Origin: Acidobacteriota bacterium | Lineage (GTDB): Bacteria > Acidobacteriota > Terriglobia > UBA7540 | Direction: 5' to 3' | NCBI GenBank assembly: GCA_021827245.1 | Contig: JAKAWN010000011.1 | Location: 1-40,161, forward strand | Length of the DNA: 40,161 bases | Shown: in pieces, positions 15,863 to 24,355 of the stretch | Layout of the letters: every line of letters begins with the position of its first letter | How positions within the stretch are numbered: position 1 is the stretch's first letter | Position numbers and translations under genes: made by a program | Notes under the pieces: model-generated | What the model was told of the DNA's origin: nothing | The model's database searches: none | The model's input: the letters and a program-made list of their open reading frames with translations, nothing else

Positions 15863-17089
15863 TCACTGTCTGACCTCCACGGCCTGGCCTGCGTGAAGGT
15901 CTTCCGGACCCCGCACCACCACGCGGTCGCCCTGTATCAGCCCCGCCAGAACCTCAACGCTCGTCCCCCGGGTGGCGCCCAGGTGCACAGTGCGTTTTTC
16001 CACACGTCCATCACGCACGAGGAACACCACGGCCTCGCCGCCCTCCCGCCGCACCGCTTCGCTGGGAATCAACGCCCGCGCCGCAGAGTCGCCCTGCGCG
16101 GTTCGATCTTCCAGGAAGGCTACTTTGACGCCCATGTCGGGCAGAATTCTGGGATCAAGTCTGAGGAAGGAAATCCGCACCTTCACGGTAGCCTTCTGAC
16201 GATCGGCTGTAGGGATGATGGTTCGGACGCGTGCGGGAATGCTCCAGCTTGGATAGGCGTCCAGCGCGGCGACAACGCTTTGCCCGGGCCTGACCAGGGC
16301 GATGTTGGATTCATTGACATCCACTTCGATTTCGAGCGACTTCATATCCACGACCGTCGCAATGCCGGTCCGCGTAAAACCGCCACCAGCGCTGATCGGT
16401 GACACCATTTCGCCGACCTGCGCGTCCTTTGAAACGACCAACCCTTCGAAGGGTGCGCGGACCGTGCAATTGTCCAAATCCTGCTGGGCCACGCGGATCT
16501 GTGCTTCAGCGGCATCAACCTGCTTGCGTGCCAGGACCAGGCGGGCTTGCAGGCTTTCAACAGAGGTCCGTGCCTGGTCCAAGGCTTCAGCGCTGCGGAC
16601 GCCGGCAGCCTGCAATCCTTCAGTGCGCGCAAGATCACGCTGAGCATTTGCCAGGTTCACTTCCAAATCCGCAATGGCCGCTGCGATGGCGTCACGCTCA
16701 GCTTTGGCCGATTGCAGTCGCACGCGTGCGTCGGAATCATCCAGCCGGGCAAGCACCTGACCGGCTTTCACCTGCATTCCTTCCTCGGCGTAAACTGCAA
16801 TGACCTGTCCGGTTATCTTGGCGGCAACCGTGGCGCGGCGGCGAGGCGTGACGTATCCACTGGCATTCAGGATGGTCGCCTGCTGATTTTCAGGGTTTTG
16901 CGCCAGAACGACGTCGACCGTAGCCCTGCTTCCATTGAAAGCGAAGAAGACTCCAAGCGCGGCGATCAGCGCAGCCAGGGCAGCCGCGTAAATCGCCGCA
17001 CGCCGCCCCGGACTGCTCTTCCGCCGGGCACGGTCATCGATCTTCAGCGATGAGAGATCAGGGCTGGTGGATGCTTGCCGGGTGACCAT
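15863..17089 (-). CDS. HlyD/MacA-type periplasmic adaptor (efflux)
   Basis: This 408-residue adaptor has an N-terminal membrane anchor (about 32-54, RAAIYAAALAALIAALGVFFAF). A barrel-sandwich segment follows (ASGYVTPRRRATVAAKITGQVIAVYAEEGMQVKAGQVLA, interrupted by the hairpin). The alpha-hairpin is an Ala/Glu-rich coiled coil (about 125-210), then comes the second lipoyl half (VRAPFEGLVVSKDAQVGEMVSP) and beta-barrel domains. It would couple the ABC exporter to an outer-membrane channel; no TolC-like gene is present here. The ATG at 17089 was chosen over an 18-codon extension because GAGGAGG lies about 9 nt upstream. It is the first gene of the four-gene operon. Confidence 0.9.
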   Translation of the reverse strand: MVTRQASTSPDLSSLKIDDRARRKSSPGRRAAIYAAALAALIAALGVFFAFNGSRATVDVVLAQNPENQQATILNASGYVTPRRRATVAAKITGQVIAVYAEEGMQVKAGQVLARLDDSDARVRLQSAKAERDAIAAAIADLEVNLANAQRDLARTEGLQAAGVRSAEALDQARTSVESLQARLVLARKQVDAAEAQIRVAQQDLDNCTVRAPFEGLVVSKDAQVGEMVSPISAGGGFTRTGIATVVDMKSLEIEVDVNESNIALVRPGQSVVAALDAYPSWSIPARVRTIIPTADRQKATVKVRISFLRLDPRILPDMGVKVAFLEDRTAQGDSAARALIPSEAVRREGGEAVVFLVRDGRVEKRTVHLGATRGTSVEVLAGLIQGDRVVVRGPEDLHAGQAVEVRQ

Positions 17090-17674
17090 CGAAGTATTCC
17101 TCCTCGAGGTTCGTTTCGGCGTGCCGATTTGGCAGCGTTCCAACGTGGACGAATATTAAGGCAAGAGAGTACGCAACAACCACGCGGGACAGATCCGAGT
17201 CCTTTAAGGACCACCACCAGTCCTCCTTTCGCCCCGCCGGGCCGCGTAATTTTCAATTCTATAAACAGTTTAACGATTCACCGCACCCCTCAGCAACCTA
17301 AAACGGTGGCCATGTAGGAGAATCAAGAAGGGCGATTGAGAGTAGAAAAAGATCAATTAAATCACTTTGCATTAATGATTTATGGGGACCGGTGAACCAC
17401 CAGCCATTTCGCATCCGTACCATGGAGCAGGCAGGATGACCGATAGGACTTTTGCGGGGGATTGGAGCGCGCCAACGCGGATTGCGGCTGATTTCCCAAT
17501 AAAATCCTTCCATCTTTTTCCTACATGTCATAAGTTGGTAGCTTGGCTTCAGGTTCGGCGGAATATCGATCCGTCGCCTAATCCGGTGCGTATGGGGCTA
17601 CTCAGAGTTTTTTCTTGACGGGTTCGCTGCCATATACGGCCTCGACTCAGACTGGACGGTGAAAGCGAGACACG
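17090..17674. other. Divergent intergenic region, ABC operon / sulfatase
   Basis: No protein-coding gene is supported in these 585 bp, and short frames on either strand lack signals. The stretch around 17340-17390 is AT-rich, with an imperfect dyad AAATCA...TGATTT. A TTGACG at 17615-17620 has no properly spaced -10 box. Promoters for both divergent transcripts presumably lie here but cannot be fixed by eye. Confidence 0.4.
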
Positions 17675-19060
17675 ATGAATCGCAGGCGTTTTATCAGGAA
17701 CTTGAGCGCAGGTTTGGGCATGGCAGGCATTGCCAGCTCCTCCGGGCTCGCCAATTCCCTGCCCGATGCTGCGGCTGCAGGGCGGAAATCTCATCCTAAC
17801 TTTGTGTTCCTGATCTCCGATGATCAAAGTTACTCGGGCACGCAGTGCGATGGAAACTCGGCGATCAACACGCCAAATATCGATCGCCTGGCGCGGGAAG
17901 GAATCCGCTTCAGGCGGGGATTCGCCGCGGCACCTTCCTGCAGCCCCAGCCGCTCGTCAATCTTGACGGGCGAACCCGCGCACGAAACCGGGACTTCGCG
18001 TTTCCGGTCGCCCATGCCCGAATCGCAGAAAACGATTGTGGATTACCTGGAGAGCGCGAATTACTTCACCGCAGCTTTCAAGAAAGTTCACCAGGGAATC
18101 GAGTTCTGGAAGCGATGGGATTTCAACGGCGAGCAGAAGCCAATCACTGAGTTTTTTGAAGTGCGGCCCAAAGACCGCCCGTTTTTTCTGCACATCGGCT
18201 ACCACGATCCACACCGGCCTTACCTGCCGGGAGAACGCTATCCCGAGGAGAACCCGCGTACTTCGGTGATTGTTCCGAGCTTTCTGCCGAATACTCCAGG
18301 GGTTCGAAAAGATCTTGCCCACTATTACGAGGCCATCGAGCGGCTGGACGTGAAAGTGGGAAAGCTCCTGGAACTTCTTGAGAAGCATGAGCTGGTGGAA
18401 AACACCCTGGTCATTTTCACCAGCGATCAGGGCATGTCGTTTCCGGGAGCTAAGGGGACGCTGTACGATCCGGGGCTTCACGTTCCCCTGATTGCGCGCT
18501 GGCCGGGCAAGATCAAACCGGGCCGGGTATCATCCGATCTGATTTCGCTGGAGGATCTGGCGCCAACCTGGCTTGAGGCTGCCGGAGTGCGCGTACCCGA
18601 GGTCATGGACGGCAAGAGTTTCCTGCCGCTTCTGCTGGGCAGGAATTACCGGCCCCGCGAAGCTATCTACGCCGAACGAAACTTCCACACGCATCTGGAC
18701 CTGATCCGGTGCGTGCGAACCAATCGCTACAAACTGATTCAAAATTACCTGGCGGAAATTCCCTATCGGCCTTTGAGCGATATTGCGCGGTCACCGAGCT
18801 GGCGTTCCATTGAGGAACTGGAGCGCCATGGGAAGCTTTCCCCGGCGCTGTACCGGCGCTATTTTCAGAAACCGCGTCCGGAGGAAGAGTTTTACGACCT
18901 GGAGAAAGATCCGGGCGAGATGAATAATCTGGCGAAAGATCCAAATTACAAGGCTCAATTGCTGCGGCTGCAGGAATTGCTGAGCCGGTGGATGATCAAG
19001 ACCCATGACTTCCTGCCGCCACCCATCCAGGAGCCGGCGCTTGAGGAGTTAATGGAGTGA
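17675..19060 (+). CDS. Exported Cys-type sulfatase
   Basis: This 461-residue arylsulfatase-superfamily hydrolase carries CSPSR (Cys89-Arg93), the CXPXR motif converted to formylglycine. Metal ligands include the Asp pair in LISDDQSYSG (49-50) and TSDQGMSF further on. The block GTLYDPGLHVPLIARWPGKI and the C-terminal FYDLEKDPGEMNNLAKDP are standard for S1 sulfatases. The N-terminus MNRRRFIRNLSAGLGMAGIA reads as a twin-arginine signal, so it acts outside the cytoplasm. The substrate may be a sulfated glycan or another sulfate ester. A formylglycine-generating enzyme is required but none is recognised here. The radical SAM protein at 4054 is far away and short for an anaerobic maturase. Confidence 0.92.
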   Translation: MNRRRFIRNLSAGLGMAGIASSSGLANSLPDAAAAGRKSHPNFVFLISDDQSYSGTQCDGNSAINTPNIDRLAREGIRFRRGFAAAPSCSPSRSSILTGEPAHETGTSRFRSPMPESQKTIVDYLESANYFTAAFKKVHQGIEFWKRWDFNGEQKPITEFFEVRPKDRPFFLHIGYHDPHRPYLPGERYPEENPRTSVIVPSFLPNTPGVRKDLAHYYEAIERLDVKVGKLLELLEKHELVENTLVIFTSDQGMSFPGAKGTLYDPGLHVPLIARWPGKIKPGRVSSDLISLEDLAPTWLEAAGVRVPEVMDGKSFLPLLLGRNYRPREAIYAERNFHTHLDLIRCVRTNRYKLIQNYLAEIPYRPLSDIARSPSWRSIEELERHGKLSPALYRRYFQKPRPEEEFYDLEKDPGEMNNLAKDPNYKAQLLRLQELLSRWMIKTHDFLPPPIQEPALEELME

Positions 19061-19239
19061 ACGGCCAGGAGGCAATCTCCGGCCGGGTCTACCATTGACC
19101 CAAGCGGTTCCTGCGAATAGACTTTTCCTTTGGCTCGGCGCGACACGAGACTTTCTTTCTCCGGGCTGTCTGCAGTCAATGGGCCGGCGGACGCACAGCG
19201 CCATCGCGACTGCCCGATCTCACGCATACGGGGTGCGAG

Positions 19240-20187
19240 ATGGAACTCTATCCCAAGGTTTACCAGATTCAATCGATTTACGGCGGGCGGAACCTTTTCC
19301 AGTACCTCTTTGTCGGCGACAACGTCGTGCTGGTGGACACGGGAACCGCGACGACACCCGAAAAGACCATTTTCCCCTACTTTGACAAAGTTAAAGTAAA
19401 ACCTGAAGAATTGACGATGGCGGTCACTACTCATGCGGACCTTGACCACCAGGGCGGCAATGACGCCATCAAGCGCATTTCGCCTCGAACCATGCTGAGC
19501 TGTGGCGAGGGCGACCGCGAGTTGATCGAAAGTCCGGCAACCCTGTACTCGAAGCGCTACAACCACCTGAAAGAAGAGCACGACGTGGGATTCGATCCTG
19601 AGCCTTCACCCGACGCGGGTAGCCACCGGCATATGGATCTGAGCTTTACGGGCGGCGAAAGGATTCATCTGGCTGACGGCTGGTGGCTGGAAGTGCTGCA
19701 CGTTCCGGGGCATTCGCATGGCCACCTGGCGCTTTATGATCCACAATACTGCGCCTTGTTTGCCGGTGATGCCGTTCATGGACGCGGCTGCCCAAAGGCC
19801 GCGGGAGGCATGGCCATTCCCGTCACGTACTACCACGTGGACACCTACCTTTCCACGATCCGCTATTTCGAGCACCTGCCCATCGAAGTCCTTTATTCCG
19901 GCCACTGGCCTGTGATGCGCGGCGAAGAGATTCGGGACTTCCTTGCCGAATCGCGCCGGACGGTGGAGTTTGTCGATCGGGTCATTCTGCGAAGCCTGGA
20001 GAAACATCCCTCCGGCTTGACGATGAAGCAACTGATCGAGACTGTTGCGGAAGCGGTGGGCGATTGGCCCGAAGAAGGCGTCTTCCTTGCCATGTTTCCT
20101 GTCAAGGGACACATGGACCGCCTGGAACAACAAGGCCGCGCAAAGCTGGACCACAGCACACATCCGGCAAAATGGGTAGCGGCGTAA
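19240..20187 (+). CDS. Metallo-beta-lactamase-fold hydrolase
   Basis: This is a 315-residue MBL-fold protein. The metal motif THADLDHQGG gives His65, Asp67 (in place of the usual second His), Asp69 and His70. The next ligand His158 lies in VPGHSHGHL, then Asp177 in FAGDAVHGRG and His222 in YSGHWP. A helical C-terminal segment (RSLEKHPSGLTMKQLIETVAE) resembles the winged-helix tail found in glyoxalase-II/LACTB2-like members. The His65-to-Asp67 spacing matches an H-X-D-X-D-H variant, so the first zinc site is altered. The substrate is unknown. The ATG at 19240 has only a GA-rich leader. It follows the sulfatase by 179 nt in the same orientation. Confidence 0.87.
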   Translation: MELYPKVYQIQSIYGGRNLFQYLFVGDNVVLVDTGTATTPEKTIFPYFDKVKVKPEELTMAVTTHADLDHQGGNDAIKRISPRTMLSCGEGDRELIESPATLYSKRYNHLKEEHDVGFDPEPSPDAGSHRHMDLSFTGGERIHLADGWWLEVLHVPGHSHGHLALYDPQYCALFAGDAVHGRGCPKAAGGMAIPVTYYHVDTYLSTIRYFEHLPIEVLYSGHWPVMRGEEIRDFLAESRRTVEFVDRVILRSLEKHPSGLTMKQLIETVAEAVGDWPEEGVFLAMFPVKGHMDRLEQQGRAKLDHSTHPAKWVAA

Positions 20188-20215
20188 GGCTGGCAGCCGT
20201 GACACAGTTTTGTGT

Positions 20216-20271
20216 GTAGCGGGTTGCTCCTGAGCAAAGGCCCGCGACGGGGAATGCACCGTCGCGGCTAC
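20216..20271. repeat. Three-way-junction palindromic element, copy C
   Basis: GTAGC (20216-20220) closes with GCTAC (20267-20271). Inside are two perfect hairpins: TTGCTC/GAGCAA (20224-20229, 20232-20237) and GCGACGG/CCGTCGC (20244-20250, 20259-20265). The layout matches copies A (2401) and B (39748), but the AGCAGGTTGCTGAAA-type ends are absent. It lies between convergent genes and could also act as a terminator for both. Confidence 0.65.
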
Positions 20272-20283
20272 CCAGGCAATGGA

Positions 20284-21255
20284 TCAACGGTTGTATTTGG
20301 GCGTGACTCCGCGGAGGCGCCTCCAGACGGCATCGCACCGCTCAAGAACGTCGCTCGACAGCTTAAGTCCGGCACACGCCTTCAGATTTTCCTGCAACTG
20401 CTCCAGGCGCGAAGCTCCCAGGATGACGGAATCGACCTGGTCGTGGCTCAAGATCCACTGCAAAGCCAGCTCGACAATCGTCTTCTGCGCGTCGCGGGCA
20501 ATCCCCTTGAGTTCCTCAACGGCAGCAAAATCGTCCTCGTGCCAGTAACGATCCATGTACATCTTGTTGCCATCGAACCGGGTGCCGGGGATCGGCTTGC
20601 TCTCCCGCGCCTGTTTGCCCGTCAATAGCCCGCCGGCCAGGGGATTGTAAGGAACCACGGCCACGCCATACCGTTTGCAGAACGGCAGGTATTCATCCTC
20701 AATGGCGCGCGCCAGCAGATTGTACATGGGCTGAGAGACGAAGGGTGGCTTGTAACCGTTCTTCTGCGAGATGCAATGCATCTCCGCCACCTGCCAAGCG
20801 GCAAAGTTCGAGACCGCCGGGTAACGCACCTTCCCTGCCTTGACCAGTTCATCCATGGCGGCCAGCGTCTCTTCGATGCGCACGTCGTAATCAGGCTGGT
20901 GCAGGTAATAGACGTCAACGTAGTCGGTCTGGAGCCGTTGCAGGCTGCCGTCAATTGCCTTGAGGATGGCCGCGCGAGAGAGGCCGGACTCATCAGGGCC
21001 GTCGCCCATTTTGCCTCTTACTTTGGTGGTGAGAACAACCTTGTCGCGCCGTCCCTTGAGGAGCTTGCCGACGATCGTTTCAGACAGTCCCTCGTTATAA
21101 ACATTGGCGGTATCAAAGAAATTGACTCCGGAATCGATGCAGCGGTCGATCATGCGGCGCGCCGTTGCTTCATCCGCCTGAGAGCCGAAGGTCATGACGC
21201 CAAAAGAAACGCGCGAAACTTTCAAGTCCGTGTTGGGCAGAGTCCGGTAATCCAT
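20284..21255 (-). CDS. Aldo/keto reductase (Tas/YajO-like)
   Basis: This 323-residue NADPH-dependent oxidoreductase has a TIM-barrel fold. The catalytic tetrad is visible as Asp48 and Tyr53 (FFDTANVY), Lys78 (LTTKVRGKMG) and His119 (YYLHQPD). The C-terminal cofactor-binding block is VDSVILGASRLEQLQENL. There is no signal peptide, so it is cytoplasmic. AGGAGG lies 6 nt before the ATG. The physiological carbonyl substrate is not inferable. The gene is followed by element C and is convergent with the MBL gene. Confidence 0.93.
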   Translation of the reverse strand: MDYRTLPNTDLKVSRVSFGVMTFGSQADEATARRMIDRCIDSGVNFFDTANVYNEGLSETIVGKLLKGRRDKVVLTTKVRGKMGDGPDESGLSRAAILKAIDGSLQRLQTDYVDVYYLHQPDYDVRIEETLAAMDELVKAGKVRYPAVSNFAAWQVAEMHCISQKNGYKPPFVSQPMYNLLARAIEDEYLPFCKRYGVAVVPYNPLAGGLLTGKQARESKPIPGTRFDGNKMYMDRYWHEDDFAAVEELKGIARDAQKTIVELALQWILSHDQVDSVILGASRLEQLQENLKACAGLKLSSDVLERCDAVWRRLRGVTPKYNR

Positions 21256-21757
21256 TCAAGCCTCCTGAAGTTGTGTCAGTAACATCCTGCGAGAACACAG
21301 GCTGGTCCTGCTGAGGAGCAGGCGATTTGTTTAACTCGCGAGATTATTTCAAAAGCCGAGCCCCTTTGAAAGAGCAATTCTAATAATACAAAAGTAACCG
21401 GCTAATTTCTTGCCGTTCAGCCCGCGCGATTCAAAGTATGAAAAGTTGTGCGCCGATTTTTCTGCCGGCGTCTCCCGTATTTTTGACAAGCCAATTCCTG
21501 CCTTCAGGCGTTCCAGGAATTTCTCGATGGTACATTACGTCCAATCGCTATCTGACCTTGCTATTTCCTGCGATGAACCTGGTGAGCGTGGGAGGATCCG
21601 AGATCTTTATTTCAAGGGCTGGAACTACATACGCGAGAGAACATTTCCTGCCTGCCGCTGCACAACAGACGGGCAGCATACTCTTGCGGAACAATGCCGA
21701 AGGGTTAATCGGCGAAAAGTTTACCCTAAGCATCATCAAGCATTATGCGGCAACCTG
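21256..21757. other. Gene-poor, AT-richer intergenic stretch
   Basis: This stretch lies between the two reductase genes. Two overlapping plus-strand frames (21410-21850 and 21438-21860) remain open, but both run into the opposite-strand reductase gene. They have no recognisable domain and lack Shine-Dalgarno sites, so neither is called. Base composition is visibly more AT-rich around 21310-21420 (for example TAATAATACAAAAGTAACC). A decayed or horizontally acquired remnant is possible. Confidence 0.35.
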
Positions 21758-22630
21758 TCAGACTCTGACCTCAGAAATACGCCGGATCAGATCATTTTGC
21801 TCACTGATATCTATGGCGCCGATGGTCATCGCGTCGAGCGCACCGAGTGAGAGCGCATAGGAGAGAGCCTCATCCTGACGAGTGCGCATAGCACCCTGGC
21901 CGAGGATCTTCATTCCCACAACGCCTTTGCCGGAATTTTTCATCTGGCCCAGGACGCTGACGACGGTGGCCGGATCGGCGTCCATGTGCGCGCCAATCGG
22001 GTTGATTCTGGCAAGGTCCACTTCCACCCAGGGCGAAGCGGCGGCTGCGCGCAAGGCGCCGATGGTGTGGCAGGAACAGCCGTGGGCATGGATGATCCCT
22101 TTTTGTTTTGCTTCCGAAAGCACGTCCATGGTCCGGCGATAGCGCGTGGTCCAGTCAGATGCCTGCATGTTATGCATCAGAAGCACATCGATGTAGTCGG
22201 TTTGAAGCTCGCGCCGAAAACGGTCGATATCCCGCCGCATGCCTTCGGGATCGCGTTTGTCTGACTTGGTAAGGACAGTGACTTTTTCGCGCGGCAACCG
22301 CTTGAGCGCTGCACCAACGGCGGGGTGCGACCCGTAGCCGCCAGCCGTGTCAAAAAAACGCAAACCGTGATCGTAGCCGTGGACCAGGAGGTCCGCGAGG
22401 CCTTGCACGCCGAGACTCGTCTGCTGTGAATGGCCACCGTAACCCATGGTGCCCGTACCGCATGCCAGGCGGCTGGTCTTGATGCCCGTGCGGCCCAGAG
22501 TGATCGTGTCAGAAGCATGGAAGGTTCTTGCCGGCACGTCAAGGAGCGTGGCTGCTCCAGCTGCCCTGGATCCCAGCCACAATGCACCGACTCCACTTGC
22601 GGCCCGAGTGAGAAACTCACGTCGTTTCAT
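21758..22630 (-). CDS. Exported aldo/keto reductase
   Basis: This 290-residue member of the aldo/keto reductase family begins with a twin-arginine-like signal, MKRREFLTRAASGVGALWLG. The tetrad is complete: Asp94 and Tyr99 (FFDTAGGYG), Lys122 (LTKSDKR) and His153 (LLMHNM). The product is short at the C-terminus compared with the cytoplasmic paralogue (about 30 residues less) and its cofactor-binding tail is weaker. Periplasmic AKRs with Tat signals are widespread in Acidobacteriota and Planctomycetota annotations, and their substrates are generally unknown. AGGTGA precedes the ATG by about 6 nt. It is in the same orientation as the cytoplasmic AKR but 502 nt away. Confidence 0.9.
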   Translation of the reverse strand: MKRREFLTRAASGVGALWLGSRAAGAATLLDVPARTFHASDTITLGRTGIKTSRLACGTGTMGYGGHSQQTSLGVQGLADLLVHGYDHGLRFFDTAGGYGSHPAVGAALKRLPREKVTVLTKSDKRDPEGMRRDIDRFRRELQTDYIDVLLMHNMQASDWTTRYRRTMDVLSEAKQKGIIHAHGCSCHTIGALRAAAASPWVEVDLARINPIGAHMDADPATVVSVLGQMKNSGKGVVGMKILGQGAMRTRQDEALSYALSLGALDAMTIGAIDISEQNDLIRRISEVRV

Positions 22631-22841
22631 AAAATCACCTCATACACGGAAATTGAAAATCATCCTACCTGGGGTCAGAGTTGCTGCTTCCACCGACTGT
22701 ACCAGCCGAAAGCGGCGTTTGCAACAGGGATGTCCTTCAAATGATTCTGGGTGCAGGAGCGAGAGGGCGAATCTGGCGGGAGGCGCAATCCTGAATGCTC
22801 GATCGGCACGAACCGATTAAGGACCAGTTCCGGAGTCTCGG

Positions 22842-23858
22842 TTACTCGCCAGCCTGGTTTTTGGCTGTCCGGGCGCCGAGCCGCTTGCGAATGTCCGCCA
22901 CGATCTGCTTTCCGTGGAAGCGGCCGTTTTCAATGAAAATCTCATTCGTGTGGCGGCCGGAAATGACTACACCCGCAAGATAAACGCCCGGAACGTTGCT
23001 CTCACGCGTGGTGGCGTTGCAGTTGGGGCGCGAAGTTTTTGGATCGATTTCGACGCCCACTCTGCGGAGGAAATCGAAGTCGGGATGGTATCCTGTCAAG
23101 GCAAAAACAAAATCATTCTCGATGTGGATCCGTTCGCCCTGGGCTGTTTCGATCCAGATTCCATCCGGGGTGCATTCTTTGACGGTTGTGTTCATGTATG
23201 CCTTGATGGAACCTTCCTTGATGCGGTTTTCAATGTCGGGACGAATCCAGTATTTGATGTGCCGGCTCAGTTCGGGCTCGCAGTGAATGAGGGTGACCTG
23301 AGCGCCGTGCCGGAAGAGGTCCAGAGCCGCAATGGCCGCCGAGTTCGCTCCGCCAATCACTGCAACTTTCCTCTGATAGAACTCGTGTGCCTCGCCATAG
23401 TAATGCGAGACCTTCGGCAGGTTTTCGCCGGGGACATCCATCAGGTTGGGAATGTCGTAGTAACCGGTGGCAATGATTACCTTGCGCGTGCGGTAGCAAT
23501 TTTCTTTTCCTTCGCTCGTCCGACTCTGAATTTCGAAATTTCCGTCAGAGCCGCTGACACACACAACGCGTTCCTGGAAATGGACGGGCACGCGGTAGAA
23601 CTCGGCAACTCCGCGATAATATTCGAGTGCTTCAGCGCGGGTCGGCTTCACGTTCACACTCGTAAATGGAATGTCGCCGATTTCCAGCCGCTCGCGCGTA
23701 GTGAAGAAAGTCATGCCGGGCGGATAGCTGAATAGCGAGTTGACCAGGCAGCCTTTCTCAACTACCAGCACATCAAAACCACCGCGCAGAGCTTCAATCG
23801 CGCAGGCCAGGCCCGTAGGCCCCGCACCCACGACCAGCACATCCAAAACGTCTTCCAT
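22842..23858 (-). CDS. ypdA: YpdA-like FAD/NAD(P)-dependent oxidoreductase (putative bacillithiol disulfide reductase)
   Basis: This is a 338-residue flavoprotein. The FAD-binding motif is VVGAGPTGLACAIEA at the N-terminus, followed by the family-specific VEKGCLVNSLFSYPPGMTFFTT. A second Rossmann motif (VAVIGGANSAAIAALDL) binds NAD(P)H, and a final FAD strand reads PGVYLAGVV. It lacks the CXXC redox pair of thioredoxin reductase, as do YpdA/Bdr proteins, which recycle oxidised bacillithiol in Bacillota. No bsh biosynthesis genes are in this window, so the bacillithiol role is inferred. AAAGGAC lies about 11 nt before the ATG. It lies downstream of the gamma-glutamylcyclotransferase-like gene in the same orientation. 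Confidence 0.85.
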   Translation of the reverse strand: MEDVLDVLVVGAGPTGLACAIEALRGGFDVLVVEKGCLVNSLFSYPPGMTFFTTRERLEIGDIPFTSVNVKPTRAEALEYYRGVAEFYRVPVHFQERVVCVSGSDGNFEIQSRTSEGKENCYRTRKVIIATGYYDIPNLMDVPGENLPKVSHYYGEAHEFYQRKVAVIGGANSAAIAALDLFRHGAQVTLIHCEPELSRHIKYWIRPDIENRIKEGSIKAYMNTTVKECTPDGIWIETAQGERIHIENDFVFALTGYHPDFDFLRRVGVEIDPKTSRPNCNATTRESNVPGVYLAGVVISGRHTNEIFIENGRFHGKQIVADIRKRLGARTAKNQAGE

Positions 23859-23925
23859 TCCAGCTTGTCCTTTCTGAAAAGATCTCGATTTATGAACCGG
23901 CGAAAAGTATTAGATGCCGGGGCGC

Positions 23926-24354
23926 TCATGCTCGACACTTCATATAGTCGCCGGACGGCACTCGGCGTCCAGACCGCCGAAAACCATGCAGCCAGTAAAT
24001 CCAGGCCTCCGTCTCGGCGCCGCCGGCAAGTGTCACCCTTGTTTTCTTGCGTTCGAACAGATTGAAGCGCGGTCTCAACGGATCGAAGCCTTCGAATTTG
24101 TCCAGAACACTGAAGGCCCTTGCGGAGTGCGGGAGCCAATAAACCTCGCCGTAGATGCGGTCCCGAGCGTCCGCGCTCTCCACCGCCCCAGGATATTCCC
24201 CAAGGTCATAAAGTTGCCCGCGAAGATACGCGGTTGCAACGAATCGCGCGCGCAACCTTTGCAGCAGCTCGTGAGAAGGAAATCCCTTGCGCAGAGTGCC
24301 GTAAACGAATAAGTTAGCGCCCGTGGAATTTTCTATCCGATCTTCATTCGTCAT
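23926..24354 (-). CDS. Gamma-glutamylcyclotransferase-like (GGCT/AIG2) protein
   Basis: This 142-residue protein carries the family opener NLFVYGTLRKG (14-24). It also has YGEVYWLP, LDKFEGFDP with the putative catalytic Glu88, and the closing RRVPSGDY. The family converts gamma-glutamyl amines or peptides to 5-oxoproline, and many small bacterial members have unproven substrates. The frame is open for 50 more codons upstream, but those overlap the end of the preceding membrane-protein gene. The ATG at 24354 begins 1 nt after that gene's TAA (TAAaATG), so the two are translationally coupled. Confidence 0.85.
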   Translation of the reverse strand: MTNEDRIENSTGANLFVYGTLRKGFPSHELLQRLRARFVATAYLRGQLYDLGEYPGAVESADARDRIYGEVYWLPHSARAFSVLDKFEGFDPLRPRFNLFERKKTRVTLAGGAETEAWIYWLHGFRRSGRRVPSGDYMKCRA

Positions 24355-24355
24355 T

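Noticed and set aside
17615..17638. TTGACG followed by CATATACG as a sulfatase promoter
   Set aside because: The spacer would be only about 12 bp, too short for a sigma70 promoter.
21410..21860. Two overlapping plus-strand frames of 140-146 codons
   Set aside because: They overlap the 3' end of a clear reductase on the other strand, lack Shine-Dalgarno sites and show no domain.
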